Positions 17,307 to 24,886 of a stretch of 64,000 nt of DNA are shown in pieces (position 1 is the stretch's first letter; every line of letters begins with the position of its first letter). Source of the DNA: Hungatella hathewayi (GTDB lineage Bacteria > Bacillota > Clostridia > Lachnospirales > Lachnospiraceae); assembly GCA_025149285.1 (NCBI GenBank), contig CP102274.1:3994001-4058000 (forward strand), given 5' to 3'. A program made the translations under genes and the position numbers. The notes beneath the pieces are model-generated. The model did not search any database, was not told where the DNA came from, and saw only the letters and a list, made by a program, of their open reading frames with translations.

Positions 17307-18038
17307 TTAGTTCTGTTTCTCTAAATAAAGAAATTTTAATTCCTCTGTTATTTCTTTCTCTTTGAAAATCGCGTAACCAAGACGTTCATAAAGACAAATA
17401 TTTTTTTCGCTCTTAGTGCTTGTAAATAGTTCATACCTGCACCCAGGATACTCATTCTCAATATTAATAAGAAGTTTTGTTCCAATCCCTTTTCCTTGTC
17501 TTTCAGGATGAACAATCAATTTTCCAATATAGACTGTGCCATTTTCAGAATAAGCCCTAACCGAACCAATGATATTGCCTTTTACGTCTTCTGCTTTAAG
17601 TACAATACCTTTCTGGTATTCATTGACAACATCCGTAAGAGACTGCTTCAAGGGTGGAATATCAGGATTATTAAAAAGCTTTGCTTCACTCTGATAAGCC
17701 AAATACTGTAAATTAAGAATTTTCTGCAGATCGTCCTGTTCAGCCCTTTTAATGATGACCAAATCTTCTAAATCAGGAAAAACTAAATCGCACTTGCAAT
17801 CACCATAGATTGCCTCCCCACATACTGGACACTCTTCAATATCACAGCCAAAATGGTGAAAACTCCCAAATGGTGCTAAACAATCCGGACAGCTATCCTC
17901 TTCACCAAACACATCCTCAAACCTTTTCTCTGCCCCAAACCTGATACGCGGATAACTTTTCCCGTTACAATCACATATCCCTATTTTACAACCCACACGT
18001 TCCAGCATTTCTCCGCCACAAATCTCACAAATAGCCAT
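17307..18038 (-). CDS. GNAT N-acetyltransferase with N-terminal zinc-ribbon-like region
   Basis: A 243-aa protein. Residues 1-85 are cysteine-rich (CEICGG, CDCNGKSYPRI, CPDCLAPFG, CPVCGEAIYGDCKC), suggesting two or more zinc ribbons. Residues from about 93 form a GNAT fold with the acetyl-CoA loop RQGKGIGTKL and the motif B region CLYERLGYAIF. The substrate is unknown. ATG 18038 has AAGGAG upstream. It is accessory cargo between the segregation genes and the pilus cluster. Confidence 0.75.
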   Translation of the reverse strand: MAICEICGGEMLERVGCKIGICDCNGKSYPRIRFGAEKRFEDVFGEEDSCPDCLAPFGSFHHFGCDIEECPVCGEAIYGDCKCDLVFPDLEDLVIIKRAEQDDLQKILNLQYLAYQSEAKLFNNPDIPPLKQSLTDVVNEYQKGIVLKAEDVKGNIIGSVRAYSENGTVYIGKLIVHPERQGKGIGTKLLINIENEYPGCRYELFTSTKSEKNICLYERLGYAIFKEKEITEELKFLYLEKQN

Positions 18039-18059
18039 GATCGTATTCTCCTTGAGTTT

Positions 18060-18221
18060 TTAGAATCGGGTTCCGTCTACTAAAAGCATGAAAATATGAA
18101 ATACAAACAAAAACATGCAGCCTATCACTTTGACACTAAATGATGCAATTTTTAATAACGCATAAGCAATTCCAAGCAACAATTTTCCTATAAATTTTAT
18201 TATAGCACACAATATCGTCAT
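18060..18221 (-). CDS. Small hydrophobic protein (53 aa)
   Basis: Its ATG overlaps the stop codon of the preceding gene (ATGA at 18218-18221), a strong sign of coupled translation. The product is almost entirely hydrophobic, beginning MTILCAIIKFIGKLLLGIAY, with two likely membrane helices. No family was recognised. It might anchor or regulate the partition or transfer machinery. Confidence 0.55.
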   Translation of the reverse strand: MTILCAIIKFIGKLLLGIAYALLKIASFSVKVIGCMFLFVFHIFMLLVDGTRF

Positions 18222-18667
18222 ATTCTATCTTCTCCTTCGTCTTCAAATCCAGTGAATGAACTATAGAAATCAAGCAAATTAAAATCTTTTTCCGTCGCCT
18301 GATCCGTCATCTCTGCCGGCCGCTCACTCTCACTATTGGTTTCCTGTTCCTCTTTAGTTTTCATATCGCTTTCAGCCACTGCCGGAATGGTAGTTATCTG
18401 CATTGATCCCAGCACGTCTTCCAAGGCTCGTTTTGTCAGTTCACGAAAGTAATCCTCCTTCTCTCGTATATTTGATAAGGTACGTTCCAGCTTCTCATAT
18501 TCTGTTTTCTGTTTCAGATACTCTGAATAGTGGATTACCGCCTCGGCAATAAAGTCATTTTGAGAAGCGAACAGCTCCCGGTTGTACGCTTCCAGACAGG
18601 TTAGTGCCTGGAAATGCGCCGGGTTATTTTTATAAAGCCGAAGCGTTGTAACATATTTGTCGTCCAT
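18218..18667 (-). CDS. Putative ParM partner / segregation-associated protein
   Basis: A 149-aa protein lying 11 bases after the actin-like gene. The N-terminal 40 residues (TTLRLYKNNPAHFQALTCLE) resemble a short beta-strand plus helix DNA-binding start as in ParR-type adaptors. A coiled coil (about 48-85) and an acidic C-terminal tail (FTGFEDEGEDRI) follow. ParR role is inferred from position and shape only. AAGGAGG precedes ATG 18667. Confidence 0.5.
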   Translation of the reverse strand: MDDKYVTTLRLYKNNPAHFQALTCLEAYNRELFASQNDFIAEAVIHYSEYLKQKTEYEKLERTLSNIREKEDYFRELTKRALEDVLGSMQITTIPAVAESDMKTKEEQETNSESERPAEMTDQATEKDFNLLDFYSSFTGFEDEGEDRI

Positions 18668-18678
18668 TTATGGCCTCC

Positions 18679-19605
18679 TTAACCGGCCATGTTCTGCCTG
18701 GCCTTCCATATGCTTTTTAAGGTTTCTTCATATCCTCTTGCATTTGCGTGTATATCTGGAATGCAGATCACATCCTTACCCTCGTTATCGCCAAAATTCT
18801 GCATGATTGAGGCTCCTCCACCCATAAAGATTATTTTTTCCAAATGCAGATTGTATCCATGCTTCTTGATCAGGTTATAAATGTATTCCGTATATTTGTT
18901 CAATTCCCTGCGGATTACACGAAGATACATTTCGTCGCCTGCATAAGTACCTGTCCGCATAATCGTTTCAATGATATATGGTTTGGCCTTCTCTCCAAAC
19001 TCAGCCATTAATACCTCATTTACATTGGATATACATTTTATTGTGCCATTATTATCTATAATAGGCTGTGCTCCACTGGGCCGCATGTTCTCAATCGGAA
19101 CCCCGTCAACGGTCCCACCTCCAATATCTACCAGAAGACAGGACTTTCCCTGTGTCTCTGCCAAGATATCTGTGATCGCGGCAAATCCCTGCATATATAC
19201 GCTAACACCTTCCAGATAGACATTGAACTCCTCCCCCTGATAACGAAAACACAGTTCCCGCTCCCTGCCCAAATACTTCCTGAACGCCTTCATTTGTGAT
19301 TCATACCACCGAGGCGGTAATCCTGTAGCCAGCCTGACAGCCGCCTGATTCTTACCTCTGGCTTTCAATTCAGCGGCAAGTGACGCCAATGTGAGAATAT
19401 AGTAATCATCGTCCACCGTCTTATCGACTTTTGTATCCACATCTTCCCTACTGCCACCGATTGAGTAATACTTCCCCTTAAATTCTAAAATCTGGCTTAA
19501 ATTACTGGTTTTCACCTTGTTTTGCGTCACTGTAGACAAAAATGCCGTATTCGCTGTTTTCATTTGCCTATTGCCGTGGTCGATTCCAAGTATTTCTCTA
19601 TCCAT
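18679..19605 (-). CDS. ParM/StbA-like actin-family ATPase
   Basis: A 308-aa actin/Hsp70-superfamily protein. Phosphate-1 loop: EILGIDHGNRQMKTAN near residue 3. Phosphate-2: CLLVDIGGGTVDG. Adenosine loop: IIFMGGGASIMQ. Such proteins form filaments that segregate plasmids or large elements. ATG 19605 is chosen because AAGGAGG lies upstream; longer readings run into the preceding gene. Presence of a segregation filament suggests the element has a stable extrachromosomal phase. Confidence 0.8.
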   Translation of the reverse strand: MDREILGIDHGNRQMKTANTAFLSTVTQNKVKTSNLSQILEFKGKYYSIGGSREDVDTKVDKTVDDDYYILTLASLAAELKARGKNQAAVRLATGLPPRWYESQMKAFRKYLGRERELCFRYQGEEFNVYLEGVSVYMQGFAAITDILAETQGKSCLLVDIGGGTVDGVPIENMRPSGAQPIIDNNGTIKCISNVNEVLMAEFGEKAKPYIIETIMRTGTYAGDEMYLRVIRRELNKYTEYIYNLIKKHGYNLHLEKIIFMGGGASIMQNFGDNEGKDVICIPDIHANARGYEETLKSIWKARQNMAG

Positions 19606-19627
19606 TATGACTGTTTCCTCCTTATGT

Positions 19628-19831
19628 TTAATATTCTCCAGCATGTTCCAAAAGTTCAACCTCTTCAACCGCTTCTCCGAATCCCTCTTCATCTTCCCAA
19701 TCTGGGGCATGTTGCTTTAATGTAATAACTAGGTTTCCCTTTTCATTGTTCTCAAATCCTACATAGTCATCTTCTGATTCTTTTCCTAACCGTAATAACT
19801 CAATGATTTGGTCAATCTTATACATTTTCAT
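19628..19831 (-). CDS. Hypothetical protein (67 aa)
   Basis: A small acidic protein (MKMYKIDQIIELLRLGKESE...) with GLU-rich tail. AGAGG precedes the start; ATG at 19825 is also possible. It lies between the DUF6075-like gene and the ParM-like gene. No family recognised. Confidence 0.5.
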   Translation of the reverse strand: MKMYKIDQIIELLRLGKESEDDYVGFENNEKGNLVITLKQHAPDWEDEEGFGEAVEEVELLEHAGEY

Positions 19832-19845
19832 CGCTTCTACCTCTT

Positions 19846-20271
19846 TTATATGTCATAACGCAGTTTAACGGCTTCAAGAAAATATTTTGCATATGGGCAG
19901 TCAAAAATTTCTCCAACCGCATAAACCGAACTGTCTACCCCTATGTAATACCCTTCTTCCGAATTGTCCCGTTTCACTTCCTGTGCAAATCCGGTATAGA
20001 GGTTTATCGCCAGCCGTGTCACTTTTTCCGAAGCGGAGGTCTGCCACCCGGCGAATAAAACCAAGGGATTCACCTGTAATGTTTTCTGGTCCACAATTTT
20101 TGAAAAAGCAGCTCTTGTCTTGTCACAGATGCCAAGAGTATATATCATAGCAATCTCTTCATTGTCCCTGCGCGAATTTGGAAGTTCCCGCACCTTCTCA
20201 CGAAAGAAGCGCTCATGTGCTTCATCGGCAAATACTATGTCCATTACTTCCAATTTGTTAATATCAAACAT
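19846..20271 (-). CDS. DUF6075-like protein
   Basis: A 141-aa soluble protein (FADEAHERFFREKVRELPNS, YTLGICDKTRAAFSKIVD, AGWQTSASEKVTRLAINLY). It resembles the DUF6075 family, which occurs in Firmicute mobile elements and has no known function. GAGGAAATGT precedes ATG 20271. It is encoded between the small regulator and the partition genes. Confidence 0.6.
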   Translation of the reverse strand: MFDINKLEVMDIVFADEAHERFFREKVRELPNSRRDNEEIAMIYTLGICDKTRAAFSKIVDQKTLQVNPLVLFAGWQTSASEKVTRLAINLYTGFAQEVKRDNSEEGYYIGVDSSVYAVGEIFDCPYAKYFLEAVKLRYDI

Positions 20272-20298
20272 ACATTTCCTCCACTTCTTATTTGGCAG

Positions 20299-20494
20299 TT
20301 ATAATTCCTGCAGGATAGATTCAATATTCTCGTTAAATATCTTTTGCAAGATTAAAATGACTCTGTAGGACGGCTTTTGCTGCCCGTATTCGATTCTCTG
20401 ATATGTACGGAGGCTGATACCCAGCTTGTCCGCTAATTCCCACTGTGTCAAATCCTTCGCTATGCGTAATTGTCTAACCCTGGTTACTGTTCAT
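20299..20494 (-). pseudogene. Cro/CI-type HTH regulator with defective start
   Basis: The reading VTRVRQLRIAKDLTQWELAD and onward (KLGISLRTYQRIEYGQQKPS) is a clear XRE/Cro helix-turn-helix of about 62 residues. The frame has a TGA at 20491-20493 and no ATG, GTG or TTG at its beginning. ATG 20494, with AAAGGGGGTG upstream, is one base out of frame: deletion of one base after ATGAAC would give MNVTRVRQLR. So it is either frameshifted or started from an unusual codon. Confidence 0.55.
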
Positions 20495-20506
20495 CACCCC
20501 CTTTAC

Positions 20507-21013
20507 TCATACATGTTCAGGGGAGATGTCACCATTCATCACCACTTGATTCATAACGGAATTACTTAATGTGAATGCTGAATTATATAAGGCTGTTAGC
20601 AATACTGCCCGCATATTCCTGATTTTTGTTTTCGTCTCTGTCAGGCTATTTAAAATAAACTGTATTCTAAACATATCCAATTTCCAGAACACGGATTTAA
20701 CAATGGCCGTCGGCTTTTCTTCCTGATTAATCCGTACTGTATCTTTCGTTGTTGTCAGTACGTCAACCGCAATTCCCACAATTTCATCCAGACGGTCCAC
20801 ATCAAATGGACGATCAATACATATCGCATCATATCCAATCTTCTCTTGAAATGCCTGCAATGTGTCCTGATATGATTGGATGGTATAATCTGTAGTTGAA
20901 ATATCTGTGGTAATATCTGTATTTGTCTGCCTGTTGACAGATAGTGCTGTACCTTCTACAAAGTGGCACCTGCTATTTTTCGGCGTGGCAGGTATCTCTT
21001 TTCTGGGGGACAC
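20507..21013 (-). CDS. C-terminal part of replication initiator (DUF6017-like)
   Basis: A 168-aa reading whose last 110 residues (YDAICIDRPFDVDRLDEIV, KSVFWKLDMFRIQFILNSL, TKIRNMRAVLLTALYNSAF) match the DUF6017 domain at the C-terminus of RepA-like initiators of clostridial elements. It overlaps the upstream reading in the -1 frame (20956-21013), where both frames read naturally. The GTG at 21013 has GGGAGAGG directly before it, so separate initiation is conceivable. More likely it is the 3' half of a gene split by a one-base indel. Confidence 0.6.
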   Translation of the reverse strand: MSPRKEIPATPKNSRCHFVEGTALSVNRQTNTDITTDISTTDYTIQSYQDTLQAFQEKIGYDAICIDRPFDVDRLDEIVGIAVDVLTTTKDTVRINQEEKPTAIVKSVFWKLDMFRIQFILNSLTETKTKIRNMRAVLLTALYNSAFTLSNSVMNQVVMNGDISPEHV

Positions 21014-21594
21014 CCTCTCCCTTTTTTGGGGACAGCCCCCTCTCCAAAGACTACCATCTCGCTATTTTTCTCAGCAAAGCACTGTTCTTCAATGATTTCC
21101 TCTTTAATGTCTTCACCCCTGTCTCCCATAAAAGGGATAGGGGGATCATAACAGCGTGGATATGTTAATTCTTTCAGTCTTTCAACGATCAATTCAATGT
21201 ACAGTACATTATTTACAACAAGTCCATTCAGATTGATCGTCCTAAAAACTCTTTTTATCACGCCTAATTTTTCCAGAAAAATGATGGCATTTGTAGCTTC
21301 CTTTTTGCTTAAACCAAACTGCTCCGCTATTTGCTGATAACTTCGCTGGAGTAGATCCGCCTTAAATTTCTTACGTATGGCTATAATCTGCCCGGTACTT
21401 TCGTCCCTCAATTCAGTTGGGCGATACCAGTAAACAATATCCGCGAGTATGACAATAGCGGTTAAATGCGGTTTGCCTGTTTCCTTTACAATCGTTTTAT
21501 ACCATGTCTGCGGTGTAATATTACCCGTAATGCTGATTTCCGCGCTTGCATCTACAATCGAATTTCCTGTTGTATATTCCCGCATCCCATTCAC
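20956..21594 (-). CDS. N-terminal part of replication initiator protein
   Basis: A 212-aa reading (GTG 21594, or ATG 21585) with a winged-helix-like region: HLTAIVILADIVYWYRPTEL, LQRSYQQIAEQFGLSKKEAT, AIIFLEKLGVIKRVFRTINL. This is the DNA-binding half of a RepA/DUF6017-type initiator. It ends prematurely (IAGATL) in a Pro/Lys/Gly-rich linker region where the -1 frame continues into the C-terminal domain. The start overlaps the preceding small membrane-protein gene. Confidence 0.65.
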   Translation of the reverse strand: MNGMREYTTGNSIVDASAEISITGNITPQTWYKTIVKETGKPHLTAIVILADIVYWYRPTELRDESTGQIIAIRKKFKADLLQRSYQQIAEQFGLSKKEATNAIIFLEKLGVIKRVFRTINLNGLVVNNVLYIELIVERLKELTYPRCYDPPIPFMGDRGEDIKEEIIEEQCFAEKNSEMVVFGEGAVPKKGRGCPPEKRYLPRRKIAGATL

Positions 21595-21728
21595 CTGCCC
21601 TTCTCTTCAAGAGAGGTACAGATGGCACGTAATCTTTCGTCAGATTTCTTTGCCGTTACAGCCAGGGCAATACTTACAACCGCTGACAAAGTAATCAAAA
21701 AACCAATACCAATAAATACTATCTGCAT
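21591..21728 (-). CDS. Small membrane protein (45 aa)
   Basis: ATG 21728 preceded by AGGAGGAAAAGGGT encodes MQIVFIGIGFLITLSAVVSI and a short charged tail (KKSDERLRAICTSLEEKGR). One membrane helix is predicted. Its stop overlaps the GTG start of the initiator gene, so it is probably the first gene of the element's operon. Confidence 0.55.
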   Translation of the reverse strand: MQIVFIGIGFLITLSAVVSIALAVTAKKSDERLRAICTSLEEKGR

Positions 21729-21752
21729 ACCCTTTTCCTCCTAAAACGCATA

Positions 21753-21796
21753 AGAGGACTAAGATCAGCTAACAAAGTTGCTTCACTTAGTCCTCT
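21753..21796. repeat. 11-bp inverted repeat upstream of the element's first gene
   Basis: AGAGGACTAAG (21753-21763) and CTTAGTCCTCT (21786-21796) are perfect inverted repeats with a 22-nt spacer. They lie just upstream of the small membrane-protein and initiator genes. The site could be an operator, replication origin iteron pair or leader hairpin. No T-run follows. Confidence 0.45.
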
Positions 21797-22001
21797 ATAT
21801 TCATTTATTTTTAACAGCGCTGTTCTCCCGAAAGAGAGCTTTACTTCAGACGAAGTAAAAGAAAAGGATATTTGGAATAGGACTAAGTATAAGCAGGTCC
21901 CAAACCACTCGGTTGCGGCCTTGATCCTAAAAAATATCCCACTCTTTGGAAAACGACACTGGATTTTCATGAAAAAGCAGTTCGATTGTGGTATAATAAA
22001 T

Positions 22002-22060
22002 TAAGACCTAAGCAGCCGCAAACCCTTGATTTCATTGGGTTCCTTGCTAACTTGGTCTTA
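22002..22060. repeat. Nested inverted repeats at the element end
   Basis: TAAGACC (22002-22008) and GGTCTTA (22054-22060) enclose a second palindrome, AACCC...GGGTT around 22021-22040. The structure lies 10 bases inside the junction with the interrupted ABC-ATPase gene, the position expected of a recombinase arm or end site. The 21,797-22,070 stretch has no convincing gene. Confidence 0.45.
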
Positions 22061-22193
22061 TTATAACACGGTCACCTGCTCCATTTTCTCCGACAAGGGC
22101 TAATATTTCGCCTTCTTTTAATTCAAGGCTGACATCGTCGAGTGCTTTAACACCGGGAAATTCCTTAGTTATGTTCTTCATTTCCAACAGCAT
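22047..22193 (-). pseudogene. 5' stub of sugar ABC transporter ATP-binding protein
   Basis: ATG 22193 opens [20 protein letters not shown] and continues through LVGENGAG, the beginning of the Walker A motif of MglA/RbsA-type ATPases. Instead of KST the reading turns to DRVIIRPS and a TAG at 22047. About 41 native codons remain of some 500. The boundary lies at about 22,071-22,074. The gene lies 105 bases downstream of the sugar-binding protein gene on the same strand, as in normal mgl/rbs operons, so the mobile element has interrupted it. Confidence 0.75.
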
Positions 22194-22240
22194 AGTATCC
22201 CCCATTTCGTTCACGTTCGTATTCAATGCTTTTCTGATAG

Positions 22241-22283
22241 GAAAGGAAGGAGAAACATTACTATGTTCCTACCTTCCTTTTAC
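22241..22283 (-). terminator. Intercistronic hairpin after the sugar-binding gene
   Basis: On the minus strand AAAAGGAAGGTAGGAACAT pairs with ATGTTTCTCCTTCCTTT around a 4-base loop. It lies 15 bases past the binding-protein stop and before the ATPase stub, where a hairpin usually stabilises binding-protein mRNA and limits readthrough. Confidence 0.55.
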
Positions 22284-22297
22284 CGATTCACAAAAGT

Positions 22298-23368
22298 TTA
22301 GTTACTATTTTCAGCCAGATTACCTCTGTCAATCATAAACGGTGTTGGTCCCTGAGAACGTGGCACATCTGTCTTTCCCTCGATTAAGTCAATCGCTGCC
22401 GGAATTGCGAAATCACCATACTGTAGCTGTTGGAAAGATACAGAACCTATATAGCAGTTATCATCCTTTTTTAATAAATCCAGTGCACTGTCCTCTCCGC
22501 CATACGAATAAGAGATACAATTATCTACTCTGTTTGATGCTTCTACTGCCGATACAACACCGATCGCGCAGGGATCGTTGTTCGTTCCGAATATAATTTT
22601 TGTGGCATCTGGATGGGAAGTCAGGAAATCACGGGTAATCTGATTTGTCTTCTGGGTCTGAGCTTCATTATCAAACCAGAAAACCTGATCCTCTTCTACA
22701 GGGATTCCATTTTCCTTTAAACCGTCCAGACAGCCCTGCATGCGGTCCTTTACCTGAGGACCACCACTCTGGAAATACTCCAGTACCAGATAATCGATGC
22801 TTCCATCCCAGTTCTCTTTTACATAATCCGCCAGATATTTTCCTGCAATAACACCAGCCTGATATTGATCCGTTCCGATCAGGTAAGAGTATTCTTCATC
22901 AAACGGAGAATCGCAAACAACCAGAGGGATTCCAGCACCCTTACACTTTTCTACTGCAATCGGACCAACCTCTCCCATCCAACTGGCGTCAATAATCGCA
23001 TCTACATTCTGTAGTATAAATGCATCATAATTCGGTGCCAGTTTCTGTGGATCTGCATTACAGTCGGCATATACAAGTTCTACATTTCCTGCCTTTTCGG
23101 CTGCTGCCCGAAAGCTGGATAAGTATCTCTGGCTTGATTCGAAATTTTCCGCATAGCTATTGATACCAATCTTATAAACCCTACTCTGCTCTCCTTCTGC
23201 TTCGCCTGTTTCTTCCGTATCACCGGTTATTTCAGTCGTTTCGGTTGCTCCTGCCTTTTCAGTAGTCGCCTTAGGCTGCGTATCAGCAGGAGCTGTCTGC
23301 TGACTGCACCCAATCAGCTGTACGCATACCAAAGCTGTGCAAATTACAGTAGTTAAAACTTTTTCCAT
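22298..23368 (-). CDS. Sugar ABC transporter substrate-binding lipoprotein
   Basis: A 356-aa type 1 periplasmic-binding-protein (ribose/galactose class). The lipoprotein signal ends LIGC with Cys21 as lipidation site. A Thr/Glu-rich linker precedes the domain (YKIGINSYAENFESSQRYLS; later DAIIDASWMGEV, DATKIIFGTNNDPCAIGVV). GGAGG precedes ATG 23368. The cognate ATPase is truncated 105 bases downstream, so uptake through this system is probably lost or depends on another ATPase. Confidence 0.85.
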   Translation of the reverse strand: MEKVLTTVICTALVCVQLIGCSQQTAPADTQPKATTEKAGATETTEITGDTEETGEAEGEQSRVYKIGINSYAENFESSQRYLSSFRAAAEKAGNVELVYADCNADPQKLAPNYDAFILQNVDAIIDASWMGEVGPIAVEKCKGAGIPLVVCDSPFDEEYSYLIGTDQYQAGVIAGKYLADYVKENWDGSIDYLVLEYFQSGGPQVKDRMQGCLDGLKENGIPVEEDQVFWFDNEAQTQKTNQITRDFLTSHPDATKIIFGTNNDPCAIGVVSAVEASNRVDNCISYSYGGEDSALDLLKKDDNCYIGSVSFQQLQYGDFAIPAAIDLIEGKTDVPRSQGPTPFMIDRGNLAENSN

Positions 23369-23447
23369 AGTGTGCCTCCGTCTTTTTTAATATTTTCGTA
23401 ACTAAATCACCAATTATTTTGTGCATTTAGTATAAGTTTGTAACTAC

Positions 23448-23476
23448 ATTATAGCGTAACACATTATTTATGTCTT
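23448..23476 (-). promoter_or_regulatory. Candidate sigma-A promoter of the sugar-binding gene
   Basis: A perfect TATAAT -10 box at 23448-23453 has an AAGACA -35-like box 17 bases upstream (23471-23476) on the minus strand, about 80 bases before ATG 23368. The -35 is weak, as expected of an activator-dependent promoter, and an AraC regulator gene is next door. Confidence 0.45.
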
Positions 23477-23508
23477 TGACATTTTGCATTGTGAATTTGT
23501 ACTTTTGT

Positions 23509-24417
23509 CTATTTTATTGTTTGAGCCTTTAATTTGATAGAACTGGCATATTCGCTTGGAGGCATCCCCACTACCGTTTTGAATTTTCTCGAGAAATAAT
23601 GGACAGAAGAATATCCCAGCATCTCACTTATCATCGTTATGTTATAGTCCTGATTACGCAGCAGCTCTTTTGCTTTTTCAATTTTCATTTCTGAAAACTT
23701 TGCCATAATCCCCAGCCCAGTTTCTCTCTTGAAAATATATTCTATGTAGGATTTGCTAAAAGAGAACTTGGAACACAAATCATCGATATTCAAGTTCTCG
23801 CAAATATACTCCTCCAGATACTTCATGATCGTTCTCGTAATATCCTCATACATAGTATTTACGTTAATTGTTGTAATTCTATCTTTACTTTCACTGGCAA
23901 CTACCTTAAATTTCTGCCGACGAATCAATTCAATCAAGAATATCTCCAGCAAATTTTTCACATATTGCTGGCCTCCAAATACGCCTGGATCTTTCTTAGG
24001 TTTTAGATAAATTACGTTTCTTTCTTGTTCGATCTCAAATACATTATTGGATTCATTTACAATTTTGGCCAACATCTTCTGTTCCCGCTCGTTAAGTGTA
24101 AGTATTTTTCCAACAAACTCTTCCATAATTGCACTTACACAGGTAAAAGAAATAACAATAATATTAGGAGATACTTTTTTATTTGCTGATACCGTGTGAA
24201 ATTCACCAGGCTTATGGAAAGCAATCATGCCCTTCTTTAAATTGAATTTATTGCCGTCTGCACTGATAATCACTTCACCATAGTCACAGTATACAAGTTC
24301 CCAAAAATCATGTTGCTCCCCTGGAAAATCAAAATTTTTATCATATTCCATGTAAAATAGTGTTGCTATCTTTTTGACTTCCAATTCTTTTTGTAATGAT
24401 ATTAATTTGTACTTCAT
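23509..24417 (-). CDS. AraC-family transcriptional regulator
   Basis: A 302-aa regulator. The N-terminal cupin-like ligand domain (DFWELVYCDYGEVIISADGN, KKGMIAFHKPGEFHTV) is followed by a C-terminal double helix-turn-helix (FSFSKSYIEYIFKRETGLGI and the signature SEMLGYSSVHYFSRKFKTVV, ending GMPPSEYA). It lies immediately upstream of the sugar-binding gene and probably controls it. Confidence 0.85.
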   Translation of the reverse strand: MKYKLISLQKELEVKKIATLFYMEYDKNFDFPGEQHDFWELVYCDYGEVIISADGNKFNLKKGMIAFHKPGEFHTVSANKKVSPNIIVISFTCVSAIMEEFVGKILTLNEREQKMLAKIVNESNNVFEIEQERNVIYLKPKKDPGVFGGQQYVKNLLEIFLIELIRRQKFKVVASESKDRITTINVNTMYEDITRTIMKYLEEYICENLNIDDLCSKFSFSKSYIEYIFKRETGLGIMAKFSEMKIEKAKELLRNQDYNITMISEMLGYSSVHYFSRKFKTVVGMPPSEYASSIKLKAQTIK

Positions 24418-24450
24418 AAGCCTGCCCCTTTTCCTATTTTGTTATAACAG

Positions 24451-24487
24451 AAAACCGACAGAGTATCTCCGTCGGTTTTCTGCTTTT
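24451..24487. terminator. Bidirectional-looking terminator
   Basis: AAAACCGAC (24451-24459) pairs with GTCGGTTTT (24471-24479). On the plus strand CTGCTTTTTT follows. On the minus strand GGTTTTCTGTTAT follows. It separates the CGGC-domain operon from the AraC gene. Confidence 0.6.
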
Positions 24488-24531
24488 TTATCGTCTATAT
24501 ATAATTAACTGCATTCTATACTCCCCCATAA

Positions 24532-24864
24532 TTAATGAGTATAATCAAGAATAGTGATATTTTCGCCAACTGCCTCCGAGACAATATCATGCATCCTTTT
24601 CGCAAATGGACACGGATACCCTATCGGTGTTCCCTTTTTAATGCAGGAAGCAAAAACAATTGTATCAGCACCTCTTTTTACAAGTTCCTTCGCCCTTAAT
24701 ACAGTCTTTTTTCCCGGACAGCCGCCGCAATTTATGAAACCAACAATTTCAATATCCTCTTCAATCCCCTCGAATGCCCCTCTTTTTTCCTGAATCATCT
24801 TGAAATCCGTAGTTCCCGGGCAAAAATCTTCCGTCTGCATACATCTAATAATTCCTACTCTCAT
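24532..24864 (-). CDS. CGGC-domain protein
   Basis: A 110-aa protein with the defining motif FINCGGCPGKK and further cysteines (CMQTEDFCPG, VFASCIKKGTPIGYPCPFA). The CGGC family is thought to bind metal or an Fe-S cluster; no reaction is established. ATG 24864 is chosen because GGGAGG lies seven bases upstream. It directly follows the broken desulfidase-like gene, so both may have served sulfur or anaerobic amino-acid metabolism. Confidence 0.75.
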   Translation of the reverse strand: MRVGIIRCMQTEDFCPGTTDFKMIQEKRGAFEGIEEDIEIVGFINCGGCPGKKTVLRAKELVKRGADTIVFASCIKKGTPIGYPCPFAKRMHDIVSEAVGENITILDYTH

Positions 24865-24886
24865 ATTTAATCCTCCCATCATTATA

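Noticed and set aside
20956..21040. Programmed -1 frameshift at C4A6G3 in the initiator
   Set aside because: The reading frame (CCC AAA AAA GGG) does not fit the X XXY YYZ rule; every heptamer tested gives a first-base mismatch. A plain indel is simpler.
21719..21970. 83-codon minus-strand reading at the element end
   Set aside because: It has no ribosome-binding site, no recognisable motif, overlaps the small membrane-protein gene start and contains the 11-bp inverted repeat.
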